Position numbers and translations under genes: made by a program
Part shown: positions 32,502 to 44,200 of the stretch, piece by piece
Layout of the letters: each line of letters begins with the position of its first letter
Position numbering within the stretch: the stretch's first letter is position 1
Assembly (NCBI GenBank): GCA_027625915.1
Contig: JANTQA010000015.1
Location: 8,957,001 to 9,021,000 of the forward strand
From: Anaeramoeba flamelloides
Taxonomy: Eukaryota > Metamonada > Anaeramoebidae
Length of the DNA: 64,000 nt
Direction: 5' to 3'
The notes under the pieces: model-generated
Told to the model about the DNA's origin: nothing
What the model saw: only the letters and a program-made list of their open reading frames with translations
The model's database searches: none

Positions 32502-32670
32502 GCCAGTTCCACTTTTAAGCGACATATATTCAATGAAATTAATGAACACCAAAAAAAAACCAACATATTATTACACAAAATTCAAATTCTAATAAAATAA
32601 TTTGTGTAAAAAAATGGAAAAAATGTACTTTAATTTGAGATTTTTACTGTACCTTCATTTATCTACATAG
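32502..32670. mobile_element. Decayed copy of the palindromic element at 26351-26545
   Basis: The left part reads CCACTTTTAAGCGACATATA then TCAATGAAATTAATGAACAC. The right part reads TACTTTAATTTGAGATTTTT then GTACCTTCATTTATCTACAT. These follow the order of the better copy with many changes. Confidence 0.4.
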
Positions 32671-33740
32671 TTTCTTTCTTAAAAGCCGAACAAACTTTAA
32701 TAAACCAAATATTAAAATTTATTTAGATCTAATAACATTTAGAATTCTTTCGAAATATTTATTTTTTAAAATTCTATATAATTCATTTCTCAACTTTTAT
32801 ATTCTTGACTGCTTTTATAATCAATGGCTTTTTAATCTTATATTAGAAAACTAAAATGAGTTGAAAATCTTCGAATTAACAGTTTTTACCACCCTTTGAA
32901 TTAAGATTTTTAAATTTAGTCTTTTCAAAACTCCACCGCTATTCGATTAACTATTTAAAAACCGCAACCAAACAAAATTTTATGACTTAATGATAGTATT
33001 TTTTAATTGAAAATTATTCAATAATGACACAAGTGTGTTAAAATTTCCATCAATTAATGATATGGAAACATTGATTTCTTATCAAATGAAAAATTTATTT
33101 TCCTAGTTTTGAGTTTAAAAATAGTTTCTATTTATTTTTTCTTTAAAAAAATCAGAAGACTACTTCTCTCTAGATAAAATAAATCATTTTTTCAACACGC
33201 AAAACCCTTAAAAATTAACCAAGTATTTTTTAGAGACCTTATAACTACTTAGCATCAATAATATAAACCACAAACAACACCGTTCCTAAAAATTTAAACC
33301 CCACTCTGATAGAAACCACAACTTTAATAAAAGTCTAATTCCCCTTTTAAAAAAAAATTAAAATGTTAAAAGAATCCAAATAATAGATTATTATACAAAT
33401 CAACAAAAGTACAAAGATTTCTTGTTCCAAAAGTCTTCTTGGTTTTCTCTAAATAAAAAATAGTAAATATATATTTTCTTAAACCTTGTATTTTTTGATA
33501 AAATATATTATAATGACTGATCTATCTTAAAAAAATATCAAAAAAAAAAAATTTTTTTTATATTAAATAATGATCAAAAAAGAAGTGAAAAAATTCAAAG
33601 ATTTTCCAATTGATTTTTAGGGAAAATTATAAAAGTTCAGATTTGGTCAAATTTCAATTTTGGTCAAATTCTCATTTTTTTCAAAATAGTCAATTCCATT
33701 GATATATATTGACTTTTTGCCTTTAAAACATCCTTTACTG

Positions 33741-33790
33741 ATAGGTTAGAGTACGTTAGGGTAGGTTAGAGTGTGTTAGAGTAGGCTTGG
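33741..33790 (+). repeat. Short tandem of a 10-bp TTAG-containing unit
   Basis: Units GGTTAGAGTA, CGTTAGGGTA, GGTTAGAGTG, TGTTAGAGTA and a decayed fifth follow one another in exact 10-bp register. One unit contains TTAGGG. It is too short and too isolated to be called telomeric. Confidence 0.7.
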
Positions 33791-36257
33791 ATTGTTTGTA
33801 TGATGTGTTAGAAAATCTTAGATTAGGATGTTGAAACAAAAATAATTAAGAGAAGAATTAGACTTTTGTAACTTGTTTAAGGGGAAAAAAATTTCCCTTA
33901 ACATTTTCTGTTAAAATATATTTTTTGAACAAATTTATGAAAATATTTAGTATTGATGATTTCGAAGTTTTGAATAATCTACAATTTAAGTAAAAAATAC
34001 TACCAATCACAAAATAATCTTTTTTATCCCCCCCCCCCTAACAAATATAAAAACCATTAAAAACCATCATGCTAATAATAATAATCAAGAAACTCTTCAA
34101 AAGAATAGAAAAATCCAATTAGACCAATTTTGAAATTTGACCAAATTTTAAATTTAATAAAATACCCGATTTTTACTTTAAGTAAGACTGAAAAATTAAA
34201 ACACACTTGCTACTTTTGACAAAGACTCAGAGTAGAATTATTCATATCAAAATTTTCAAAATTAATTATTACATCTCCTAGGAATATACCCAAGATCTGA
34301 AAAAATGCATGAAATTTAGGATTTAAGCCTCAAGTACTATTATAAACTACCAAAAATACAAAAGTTAACTATTTTTAAGTTTAAACTATTCTCATATCTT
34401 TAAGAAAGTAAAAATAAAATAAAATAATCAAATCAAATAAATTGGAATTAAATCCAATAAAAATAATGAAATTTGAATCAAATTATCAAGTTATTTTTTA
34501 TTTTATTTTTTTGAATCCTAACAAAGTAAAAATAGCACAAAAAGAGGCAAAAAAATCCAAAGACAATAAAAACCAAAAATTGTAAAAAAAAAAAAAAATA
34601 AAATTGAAAAAACTTGATTAAAAATTATATTTCGTAAATAAAATTGTATTTCTTTCTAAATTTTATGAGTATAAAAAATAAGTTTCATCAACATAAACTT
34701 AATTTTTTTTTTTTTTTTTTCTGAAATATTAAAACTTTTTATTTATCGGTGAAAAAAAAATTTTTTTAAAATAATAAAAGGAATACAGTAAAAGTGTTTA
34801 TTCTTTTAATTTGTTTTTTTCTCTCTTTTTTCAATTGTAATTTTAATTCACCCAAACAAGAACTTTCAACCTTCTAAAACATAGTTCCCAAAATAATAAC
34901 ATTTTTGGAATTTTAATAATCATACAAATTTTAAATTTGGAATTATAATATTAAAACAATACCAACGAAATCAGGGTTTTATCAAAAATTTCTTTTATTT
35001 AAATTCCCTTTGAATTTTATTTTTCAAAAACATTAAAAATTATTTTATTATGATTCCATTAGTTAAAAAATTGAATTTTTATTTGGTAACAAAACTCTAT
35101 GAAAAAAAAAAAAAAAAGAATCTTTTTATACTATTTCAAAGAAAAATAATTTTCTTATCAGCAATAAACTTAAAAATACAAGTACCGATGAAAAGACGTT
35201 GTAAAATAAAATCTCCAATAGAAAAAACCTTAAATATTTATTTTTTTTGAGAAATATCAAATTCAATATGAAAATAAAAAAAAAAAATTATTAATTATTA
35301 AATTTTGAGAATGATCTGATTCTCTCTAAAAACAAATGTAAACAAGAAATGAATTGAGACTTATCATTGGAAGAAAAAAGAATCATTTGATTCCATGGAA
35401 TCAAAAAAAGATTTATTTTGTTTTTTTTTCAAAAAATAATCAAAATGTGAACTCTGGTCTCAAAATTAATTAATAAAACCAAAAATAAAAAAAATTGATG
35501 AAAAAAAAAACTTTCTTGTAACGTAAAGTTCAAAAAAATTAAGTTTCACAAAAAATATTTTCTTTGGAATTTATATCCATTCAAAAAAAATAAGTATTGA
35601 ATTCCCAGCTTTTTGGTATTGGTAGTAACAATTCCTCTAAAAATAACAATTTACCAAGGTTATTGAGCTGAAAAAAAAAAAAAAAATATTTTCAATTATT
35701 TCAAATAGTAATTATTATTATTTTAATTTAAAACGGATACCAATAAATTAAAAAAAAAAAAAAATAAATAAAATAATATATTCAAGATGAAAATTAGACC
35801 TCAATTTAGAGATACCACGAGTCTACTGAGGATTTTATATATTTAAATCTCAAACAATACGACTTTTTCTAAAATTATTAATGATTGTTTAATATAAAAC
35901 AAAGATTACAAAAAACTTTTAACCTAATTGCAACGTTGTAATATATGTCCTTAATAAAATTGAGCACTATTTTTTTCTGATTAATATTTTTCGAAATCTA
36001 AGTTCGATACTTGTTTCAATTAACCATTGGGATATTTTTTTTTAGAATAAAAACACTCTCAACTTTTGAATATCAAAATTTTTTTTTGAAATTACTGTGC
36101 ACTTTTTTATTTTTTTTTTGAAAAATTGGGGTTGAGAAAAGTTTGAAATCAAAGAATAAGTTAATAAATTAAATTAGAATGCTTTTCCAGAAAGTTTAAC
36201 CTTTTAGTTTAACTTTTTTTTAATTTTACCATTTAAAACTAAAAAAAAAATTTGAAG

Positions 36258-36420
36258 ACCAAATTAGTGCCTTTTGTGAAAAGAAAATTCCCTATAATTT
36301 AGAATTTGTTTTGGTAAATAAGTTAAAACAAGATACTGAATATAAAAATATACATAATTTCAAGTGTGAATTCAATGAAATTGGCAAAAAATGTTTTCAA
36401 GAAAAAGCTAAATTGAAACT
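36258..36420 (+). pseudogene. Orphan RGS-like exon
   Basis: Between an acceptor-like TTTGAAG and a GTATTT donor, 163 nt stay open and read DQISAFCEKKIPYNLEFVLV, then NKLKQDTEYKNIHNFKCEFN and EIGKKCFQEKAKLKL. The layout F-x-x-x-CEK-x-x-x-x-NLEF ... EI-x-x-x-x-x-x-x-x-A is that of an RGS domain (GTPase activator for G-alpha), with the central helices compressed. No neighbouring exon of the same gene was found within 2 kb, so this is either a fragment of a dead gene or one exon of a gene with very long introns. The frame continues past the donor into a low-complexity tail that I do not count. Confidence 0.35.
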
Positions 36421-36514
36421 GTATTTATTTTTATTTTTTCATTTAGTTTTTTTAATTGTATTAATGGCAAGTATTGGATCAGTTCTCCATTTTTAGTGTT
36501 TTTTTGGTTCGTAG

Positions 36515-38014
36515 GGACATATATATCCCTTAGCACCCCGGATTTGCCTAAATTTCATCAAGTTTTTTTAAATTAGATTTAAAATGATATTGATCTACTA
36601 ATATATTAATTTTCTTATTTGTCTTTAATCCAGATTTGAATTATAATAAAAAGTCAAAATAGTTCAAAGATAAATTAGTTAAGTTATTGATTTTTTTTTT
36701 GAAATTGAAAAAAAAAATAATAATTATTCATTTTTACATTTTTTTTAAAGATTTTTATTTTTATTTTATTTTTTTAAATCAGAAATTTTATTACATTAAT
36801 AGTAATTCAAAACTCAACACATTAATTTATTAATAATAACCACCAAACAATTTTGCTAAGTATATGATAAAAAAAATAAATAAAAAAATAAATTACTTTG
36901 AAATTTAATTTTTTTTTTTAGAAAAAATTTCAATAAATATCTAATTAAGAGAAAAATGAAATTTATTTCTTTAGGCCAAAATTAAATTTTTAATTTTATT
37001 AATTTTCTAAAACTTTTATTTTAGCAATAGATAATAATTTAAAATCAAAAAAAAAAAAAAATTGTAAAATAATTTCAATTTATTAAATTGGAATAAAACA
37101 AATATAAAATACTTTTTAATCGATAAAATATTTATACCTAAATTTAAAATAAAATAAAAATAACTCTTAAATATTATTCAAATATAATAAAATAATCTCC
37201 GAAACCAATTTTTTTTTTTGTATTTTGTTATTGATAAAAATTTGAATAATATATTTGCGATATTTGGATTTTTACTTAATAAATTAATCCAGATCTTGTT
37301 AAATAAGTTCTGATATATGGTCTCTACTACAACAATATTGTTAATTTTATGTCTAGATTTTAAAAAGTCAAAAATTAAAAAATTGTAAAATAATAAAAAA
37401 AAAATCCAATATTAATCTGACTCGAACTATTGGCCAAATCATTTAAAATTGAAAAAAAATCTTGTTGAAAAAATTGTAAAATTTTGCAATGAAAAAAAAA
37501 TTTGATTTTTTTATCTAATTTAATTTATATTTTTTTTTATTTTTAAATTATTTAGAATCTAATATAGATATTGATATTGAATAGTAATCAGTAGATAAAA
37601 CATATTTTCTATGTGATAGTCAAAAAACTTTTAAAATGAATAAATTAATAAATCAAGCATTTTAGGCAATTTTGGGGTTCAAAGGGCCCCAGAAAAAATT
37701 CCAGTAAAGTATGATGTGTTTTAAATGTTAAAAATAAGAGGTTTTTGATGTCTAGACAAACTTTTCAAAAAAAAAAAAAAAATTTATTTTGACAAAATTT
37801 GGAAAAATAATAAAATCACAATAACCAAAAAAAAATTCCCAATGTTGAAAATTTTTTTTTCAAGTTATTTTTTTATTTTAACTAACTATACAATTTTTAA
37901 TTATAAAATTTTCTTTCTAAGATAATTTTTTATTAATTCTATACCTTATTATCCTTTGATAACATTTCAAATTAAAATTTTTTTTTGAAATGTTTTTAGG
38001 TTATTTGGGGTGCT

Positions 38015-38035
<21 letters not shown>
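36515..38035. mobile_element. Putative element with CCCTTAGCACCCC terminal inverted repeats
   Basis: The left end reads ATATCCCTTAGCACCCCGG then ATTTGCCTAAAT. The right end (37991-38030) reads TTTTTAGGTTATTTGGGGTG then CTAAGGGATATAT, its reverse complement. A second, partly decayed inverted copy lies inside at 37655-37690 (TTTTAGGCAATTTTGGGGTT, CAAAGGG). The interior is AT-rich with no gene. The flanking TA repeats blur the ends. Confidence 0.45.
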
Positions 38036-38045
<10 letters not shown>

Positions 38046-39084
38046 TGGGATATCAATAGGGATATGGAATTTGATCAATAAATTTGGTGTAGAATTATTT
38101 CGAGATAATTAAATATGATTCATCTTTTTTTTTTTATTGTTTAAAAATATTAAGGATATATATTATAATGAATAACGATAACAAAAAATTAAAAAAAATA
38201 AGGGTATGTATATTTAAATAGATAACATTTTATAGACAATTAGATGTAGAAATATAAAAATTATAATTAAAAAGTTAATTGTAAAAACAAGACGAGAATG
38301 GTAAAATCATTATCTTTTGGCAAAACAATAAGCTATAAAGCATAAATAACAAAAATTAACACTATTAATCATAATTTGTTAAATTTTTTTTTAAAAAAAT
38401 ATATATTAAAAAAAATTATTATCGAATAAAAAGGAGATTATATATATATATATATATATATAAGGATATAAAAATAAAAATCTCGGAGGAAAGTATAATT
38501 TTTAAACTGATATTTTTTTTCCAAAACACATTTACTCTATATTTACAAAGATGGACTTCTTCGAAACCACAATAATAATAATAATTATAAAAAAATATAT
38601 AGATATTAAATATTTAAAATAGATATGTAATATATGATAAAATAAGGTAGAAAAAAAGATAATTATTTGAAAATGATAAATAAAATCAGAAAGCAATTAT
38701 AATTATTTGAAAAAAAAATTAAAAAAAGATCAATAAAAGAAAAAACCGATAATGGCCTCTTAAAAAACAACAAAAAAAAAAAAATTTAAACAAATACTGT
38801 GTTGAATAATTGTTATATATTTTGTAGATTAATTCAGTAATAAGTGTATATAAATATTTGATCCTTTCTTTCGTATAAAATTTTAATTAATTTATATTAG
38901 ATAAATAGAAAGAGAGGGAGATATGAATATAGATAGGTGGATATATATATGTAGATATAATGTTTTGGGTTTAATTTATAAGAGAATTTAATTAAATAAT
39001 TGTTATTATATATTTGTAATATAATTAATAGAACAAAATAAAAGTTAAAAATAAAATAATAATTATAAATAAACAAATTAAAAA

Positions 39085-41286
39085 TTAATAGAATTTTTGA
39101 TTATCGAAATCATCTTCATTATAATAAGATACGATCAAAGTTTTCCCGTCAAAGGATTTCAAGTGCATTCCTAATAAGGCCTTTTTTGATTCATCAAGAG
39201 TTTCATATTTTAAATAAATGTTTATAATTGATTCATTTTCTGGGATGTGTACAAATATTTGGAGAATCTTTCCATACAAAAGGAATTCCTCACGTAATTT
39301 GCTATTCATTTCCTCATTCAAATCAGATTCTGATGCGATCATATTTTTGATAATCAAACAACGGCTTGGTGTAATTCCACCAGTTGATGATGCCTGTGAT
39401 GTTGTTGTGGGTAATGATGAATTCATATTTGGAATATTTGGATTAATATTAGTTTGATTTTGAACATTTGTAGAGAGCAAGGGACTTGTATTTGGGTTTA
39501 AATTTATATTTGGGCTCGTTTGGGGTTTTAATGGATTGGACAATTGCTGTATTTGCTGTTTCATCAATAATTGATTGAGTAATGGATTGGAATTGGTATT
39601 ATTTAATAAATTTTGTGTGCCCATTCCACCGAGAAGCAATTGCTGTTGGCTGATTAAACTTTGTTGTTGTTGTAACTGTTGTAACTGTTGCAACTGTTGA
39701 AGTTGCTGCAATTGATTTTGCATTCGATTTCCTTGAGTTTGTGGCTTTGGCAATCCAACTTTAATGTTTCGACCTGCTAGAAGATATCCATTCATTTGCT
39801 GATGTGCCTTTCTTGCAGATTCAGGATCTTTAAAATCCAAAAACCCATAACCGCGATGCTGTTTGGTCACAGGATCAATAAATAACGAAAATTTTTCAAT
39901 TTCGCCAAAGGGCGAAAAGACACTTTTTATGTCCTCTTCTGTTAATGTCCAGTTTATATTCCCAATATACAATTTACAATCCTGATTGCCTGAATTATTG
40001 GAATTGTTATTTCTGCTGTTTAATTGGTTTGGCCTTCCTAATTTTAATTGCTTGTCAGCAAGCACAAATCCAGACATCTTCTCGAAAGCAAGATTTGATG
40101 TTTCAGGTCCATCAAATTCAATAAAGCAAAAGCCTCTATGTTGCCCCGTAAGTGGATCAATTGGCATGTTAATTGACTTAATTACACCCATGGAAAGGAA
40201 AAGTTGTTTAATGTCATTTTCAGAAATTGTGACATCGATGTTGCCGACATAGATTTGTCGTTTTAGTAATTCTTCTCCCGTTGCTTGTGGTGTGTAGACA
40301 TTTTGTTGTGGTAGAACAACATTTGGGAAATTATTTATACCAAGCTGTGCTTGAATCTGTTGTTGAACTTGTTGCTGCTGCTGTAATTGCTGTTGGGTTA
40401 ATTGTGGTTGTTGCTCTATTTGCTGTGTTTGCTGTGTTTGCTGTGCTTGCTGTGCTTGCTGCTGGAATTGTTGTTGCCGTGTTTGTGATTGCACGAAACT
40501 TTCATTTTGGATTTCGTTATGGTTCTGGTTTTCGTTTTGGTATTGGGTTTGTTGTTGGTTTGGATCTTGTTCATCCAGATTTCTGTCGTTTTTTACATAT
40601 TTTTCTTGAGAATTGGAATTGCTATAACGGCTTCTCCTCTTGTATGAGGAATATGGCGAATTTCTAGAATTTCGTGAATTGCGATACTCCTCATCACTTG
40701 AGCTGCCCGAATAATACCTATTTCGGGAATTTCTTGATCGGTGGCGCCTAGAACCCCTTTCGCTTCTGTGTCTAGAACTCCTTTCTCTGTCCCTGCGATC
40801 GCGATCATAATAATCGTAGTCATCGTCATAACGATCATAGCTACGATCGCGCCTGGAACTCCTTCTTGAGCTTCTGTGATCTCGAGAGGATCGGCTTCGA
40901 GAAGAAGAGCCAGATCTGTGATTACTTGAGCTTCGATGCCTTCTTCTCTCCCGACTTGAATCTCGATCTTTTGATCTGTTTCGTTCTGATTTTTTTTCGC
41001 TTTCTTTTTCACTTCCTTTTCCATTGTCTGTTTCTATTTCGTTTTTGTTACCATCACTTTTGTTTTTTTTTTGATCTTTTAGTGGTTCTATTTCGTTCGT
41101 GAAGTCTTTGTCTTTTGATTTTCCCAAGGTACACTTTTCATCAAACCCTTCTTCTTCCTTAAGACCCAAATCATCTTTTCTTTGATCATAACTACGCTTT
41201 CTTACAATTCGTGAATCTTTTTCGCCATTTTTTGAGTTTGGATCCTTTTTTAAAGGTTGTTGTATTTCATTTGTTTTAGCACTCAT
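39085..41286 (-). CDS. PUF60: PUF60-type poly-U-binding splicing factor
   Basis: PUF60 (Half-pint in flies) works with U2AF at the 3' splice site to recruit U2 snRNP. This is a single-exon gene of 733 residues starting at ATG 41286. In order it has an acidic/basic start, an Arg/Ser-rich domain (about 95-225), a Gln-rich stretch (240-315), RRM1 (about 343-418, with IYVGNI and GFCFIEF), RRM2 (about 437-512, with LYIGNI and GYGFLDF), a second Gln/Asn-rich linker, and a C-terminal UHM (about 641-730). Against human, KSINMPIDPLTGQHRGFCFI matches [27 protein letters not shown] is shared in RRM2, and the tail YYNEDDFDNQKF matches VYDQERFDNSDL. The UHM Arg-X-Phe motif is Lys-Ser-Phe here. Human PUF60 lacks the long RS and Gln blocks (559 residues), so RBM39-like ancestry of the N-terminus is possible, but the RRMs and tail favour PUF60. 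Confidence 0.92.
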   Translation of the reverse strand: MSAKTNEIQQPLKKDPNSKNGEKDSRIVRKRSYDQRKDDLGLKEEEGFDEKCTLGKSKDKDFTNEIEPLKDQKKNKSDGNKNEIETDNGKGSEKESEKKSERNRSKDRDSSRERRRHRSSSNHRSGSSSRSRSSRDHRSSRRSSRRDRSYDRYDDDYDYYDRDRRDRERSSRHRSERGSRRHRSRNSRNRYYSGSSSDEEYRNSRNSRNSPYSSYKRRSRYSNSNSQEKYVKNDRNLDEQDPNQQQTQYQNENQNHNEIQNESFVQSQTRQQQFQQQAQQAQQTQQTQQIEQQPQLTQQQLQQQQQVQQQIQAQLGINNFPNVVLPQQNVYTPQATGEELLKRQIYVGNIDVTISENDIKQLFLSMGVIKSINMPIDPLTGQHRGFCFIEFDGPETSNLAFEKMSGFVLADKQLKLGRPNQLNSRNNNSNNSGNQDCKLYIGNINWTLTEEDIKSVFSPFGEIEKFSLFIDPVTKQHRGYGFLDFKDPESARKAHQQMNGYLLAGRNIKVGLPKPQTQGNRMQNQLQQLQQLQQLQQLQQQQSLISQQQLLLGGMGTQNLLNNTNSNPLLNQLLMKQQIQQLSNPLKPQTSPNINLNPNTSPLLSTNVQNQTNINPNIPNMNSSLPTTTSQASSTGGITPSRCLIIKNMIASESDLNEEMNSKLREEFLLYGKILQIFVHIPENESIINIYLKYETLDESKKALLGMHLKSFDGKTLIVSYYNEDDFDNQKFY

Positions 41287-44200
41287 TAGGTTTCAAAAAT
41301 TTGATAAAAATTTCAAAATTAAAAAATAAAAAAAATGAAAAAATATTTTTGGTCAAGATAGAAAGTTGTCGAATTCCTGTTATTCAAAACGAGAAAATTA
41401 ATAGTTAAATATATATTTTTGAGATCTTAAATTAGGTCTGGGTTACTAAAAAATTAAAATTAATCTGTTAATTTTGTTCTTACAATAAGAAATAAACTTA
41501 TGAAACTTTTCAGAATTTCATCAGTAAATTTTCAAAATACAAATTCATTGTTACCTTACATATTAAGAAAATACCTACAAAACAATAAAACTCAAGATTT
41601 TGAGATATATTAATGTTCTATTTAATTATTGTAATAAGTTTATATGATCATGATATTTTGAAAATTGTCTTGTGAAATTCTGATAAGTACAAAATGTTTG
41701 TGGGTATCAATACTAAAACTTAACAACCCCATCGAACCGCTCAAAAGAATTCAACTTGTCAAAGTTATCAGATGAATATTTTCATAACTAATCATTAAAA
41801 TAATAAAAAAACGTTTTTAACCATACAATAAAAAATAATTTATTTTTATTCTGATTCAAATTTAAAAAAAAAGGATCAATTCGAACTAAAAGATGATTTA
41901 TTGAAAGTTTTCCTGAGATACAATCAAATCACCAAAAGGAAAATAGAAAAGAATACTTGAGTAATTAATAAATGAAAATTTTTTTCATTTAATTTGGATA
42001 TTGATTCTCATTGTTAGCTGAAAAAAACCTAAAGATCATAAAATCAATTAAAAATGATATTTTTTGTTATTTAAACAAGATCTTTCTAATTTGAACAATG
42101 AGATAATTTTTTTGAATTTATACTATGATTTTACACTACAAAGTAAAACAAAATTCTATAATTTGAAGTTAGCTAAAAGTACATATTATATTTTAGTTAT
42201 ACATCTTTTATAAATTAACTTTTTCAAAGTTATGATACTTTTATGTCATCAAGAAAAGATAACAAAAAAACTCATTAAAATTCTAATACCCCCCTTTTCA
42301 AAATTATTGACTTTGGAAAAATAAAACCTAATGTTTATGGTATTTTTCCATTGGAAATAGTTAGAATGAATGAACTTTTGATTAAAAATTAAGTAAGAAA
42401 AAATAATAAATTTAAAAACAATTTGCAGAAAAAAAAAACATGTAATAGAAAATAAAAAATCAAACATGGAAAAAAATAAAATGATAAAAAATAATCCAAA
42501 AACAGAAAAAAAATTTTTCAATTTAATTTAGTGATATCTTTTAAAAGAAACTATTTATTTTAAAATTGATATATATGATTCTTTTTAGACTATTAAAGAA
42601 ATAAAATATTTGAACATAATCTCCCCACTAAACTTTATAAAAATTTCAAAAATTTTACATTTATATTTGAAAAAAATATTATTGAAATTTATAACTTTTT
42701 TTTAAATTCCCATTAATATATATTAAAGTTGTAACCCCTTTTGAATAGTTTTTATGTATGATAACGATTATTATATGAGTGCATTTTAAAAATATTAAAT
42801 TTCGATTGTTTTTTTTTTTTTAAATTTTCCTAGTTAAGTAAAAGGAAAAGGAAATTTTTTATACAAGTTTCGATATATTGTTTACTTAATATTTACCAAA
42901 TAAACAACAATAACCCCACAAAAATAAATATAAATGTATATTTTGGAGTTTTAATTAAGATTTCTTTTTTGAAATTTAGAAAAAAATTTAATTTGGATAT
43001 TTAAAGAGAAATATTATTATTTTCAAAATAAAGCAAGTAATTCTAAACTTGTCGACTGTTAATTGGATAAGTTGGTTGCAGGTCTCGTCAAATACCTATT
43101 TTCTCAATAAAATATCCAACACTTAGAAAGAAAATATACCCAAATTATATTAAAAGAATTGAAATGAAACCATACCCAAATGATATTTAATAAAAAAGAA
43201 CAAAATTCATAAAAATGTAGTAAGACCTTTAAAGTTGAATTTACCAATTTAAAATAATTCTGAAAATAGAATTCTCATCTCATTTTTTATTTTGAAAACT
43301 TATATATTTGTACCGTATAAAATATTTGGATAATACAATTTTATTACATAAATATTTGTAAATTATCAGTGGATTATTATACTATCAAAATGAGATAATT
43401 ACAATCAACATTTAAACAAATAAAACAAAATGAAGACTTATAGATTTTGTAAATTTCGTAAATTTGAAGATGATAATTTCTGATTACCAGAAATATAAAA
43501 ATATTTATATGAGTAAATGAAAATATCTAAGAAATTAGAATTGTCATTTTATTTTTGCTATTTTATTGAGGTTCCAATTTTCAATTATTTGTTGCTATAT
43601 TTATTAGTTTGAGCAGGAAAAATTTGGAAAAAACTAAAAATGACAAGAATTATGACTTTTTAAATTAAAATCCATTTCTCAATCAAATGATTGTAATTTC
43701 AAATACTATAATTCAAATAAAGTAATTCAAAAGTTACTTTTTTATAACATTTCACTATAATATATATAAACTAATTTTCAAAAATTCTTACATATTTTAT
43801 AATTCGATATGAAGCTGTTTTATGATTTTATCCCATCTTCTTCTAAAAAAATAATTTTCAATTTTGAGATCAAATCATTACTAATTTAGAAAATTTTTTG
43901 ATTTGCTTTTACAATTTTTTTTTTCTTTTTGTTATTTTGATTTGTTTGTTTTTCTTTTTTTTTTCTTTCTCTTTTTTTTGTCTTTTCAAATTCATTATTT
44001 TTTATTGAAAAATTTTTCTTTTGATTTTTTTTGTTTCTTTTTTTGGGCCTTTTCTATTTTTTTTTTTTTTGCAAAAGATAAAGTGGCAAAAAAAAAAAGA
44101 TATTCCAAATTTGAAATAATCTTATAGAAAATTGAGACTCTGTAGTTTCTCTTAAAATGCATTAAATTAAAGTATTGTTAGAGTAGTTTTGGCAGTCCTT

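Larger units (their letters stand above)
29427..39084. other. 9.6-kb gene-poor region
   Basis: No complete gene is seen. It holds a Tc1-like scrap (30660-30745), the second TTAA MITE (32023-32209), a decayed palindromic element (32502-32670), a TTAGGG-like tandem (33741-33790), a C9 run at about 34030, an orphan RGS-like exon (36258-36420), an inverted-repeat element (36515-38035) and TA arrays near 38020 and 38445. A short piece at about 29720-29770 (VALEEEIGSYSVIIK, plus) follows an acceptor-like ATGTAG but ends in a stop. Confidence 0.55.

Noticed and set aside
35050-35250. 66-residue plus-strand frame starting with ATG
   Set aside because: Low-complexity Lys/Phe/Ile composition in gene-poor DNA and no match to any family.
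43903-44127. Phe-rich 74-residue frame
   Set aside because: It is a translation of T runs.
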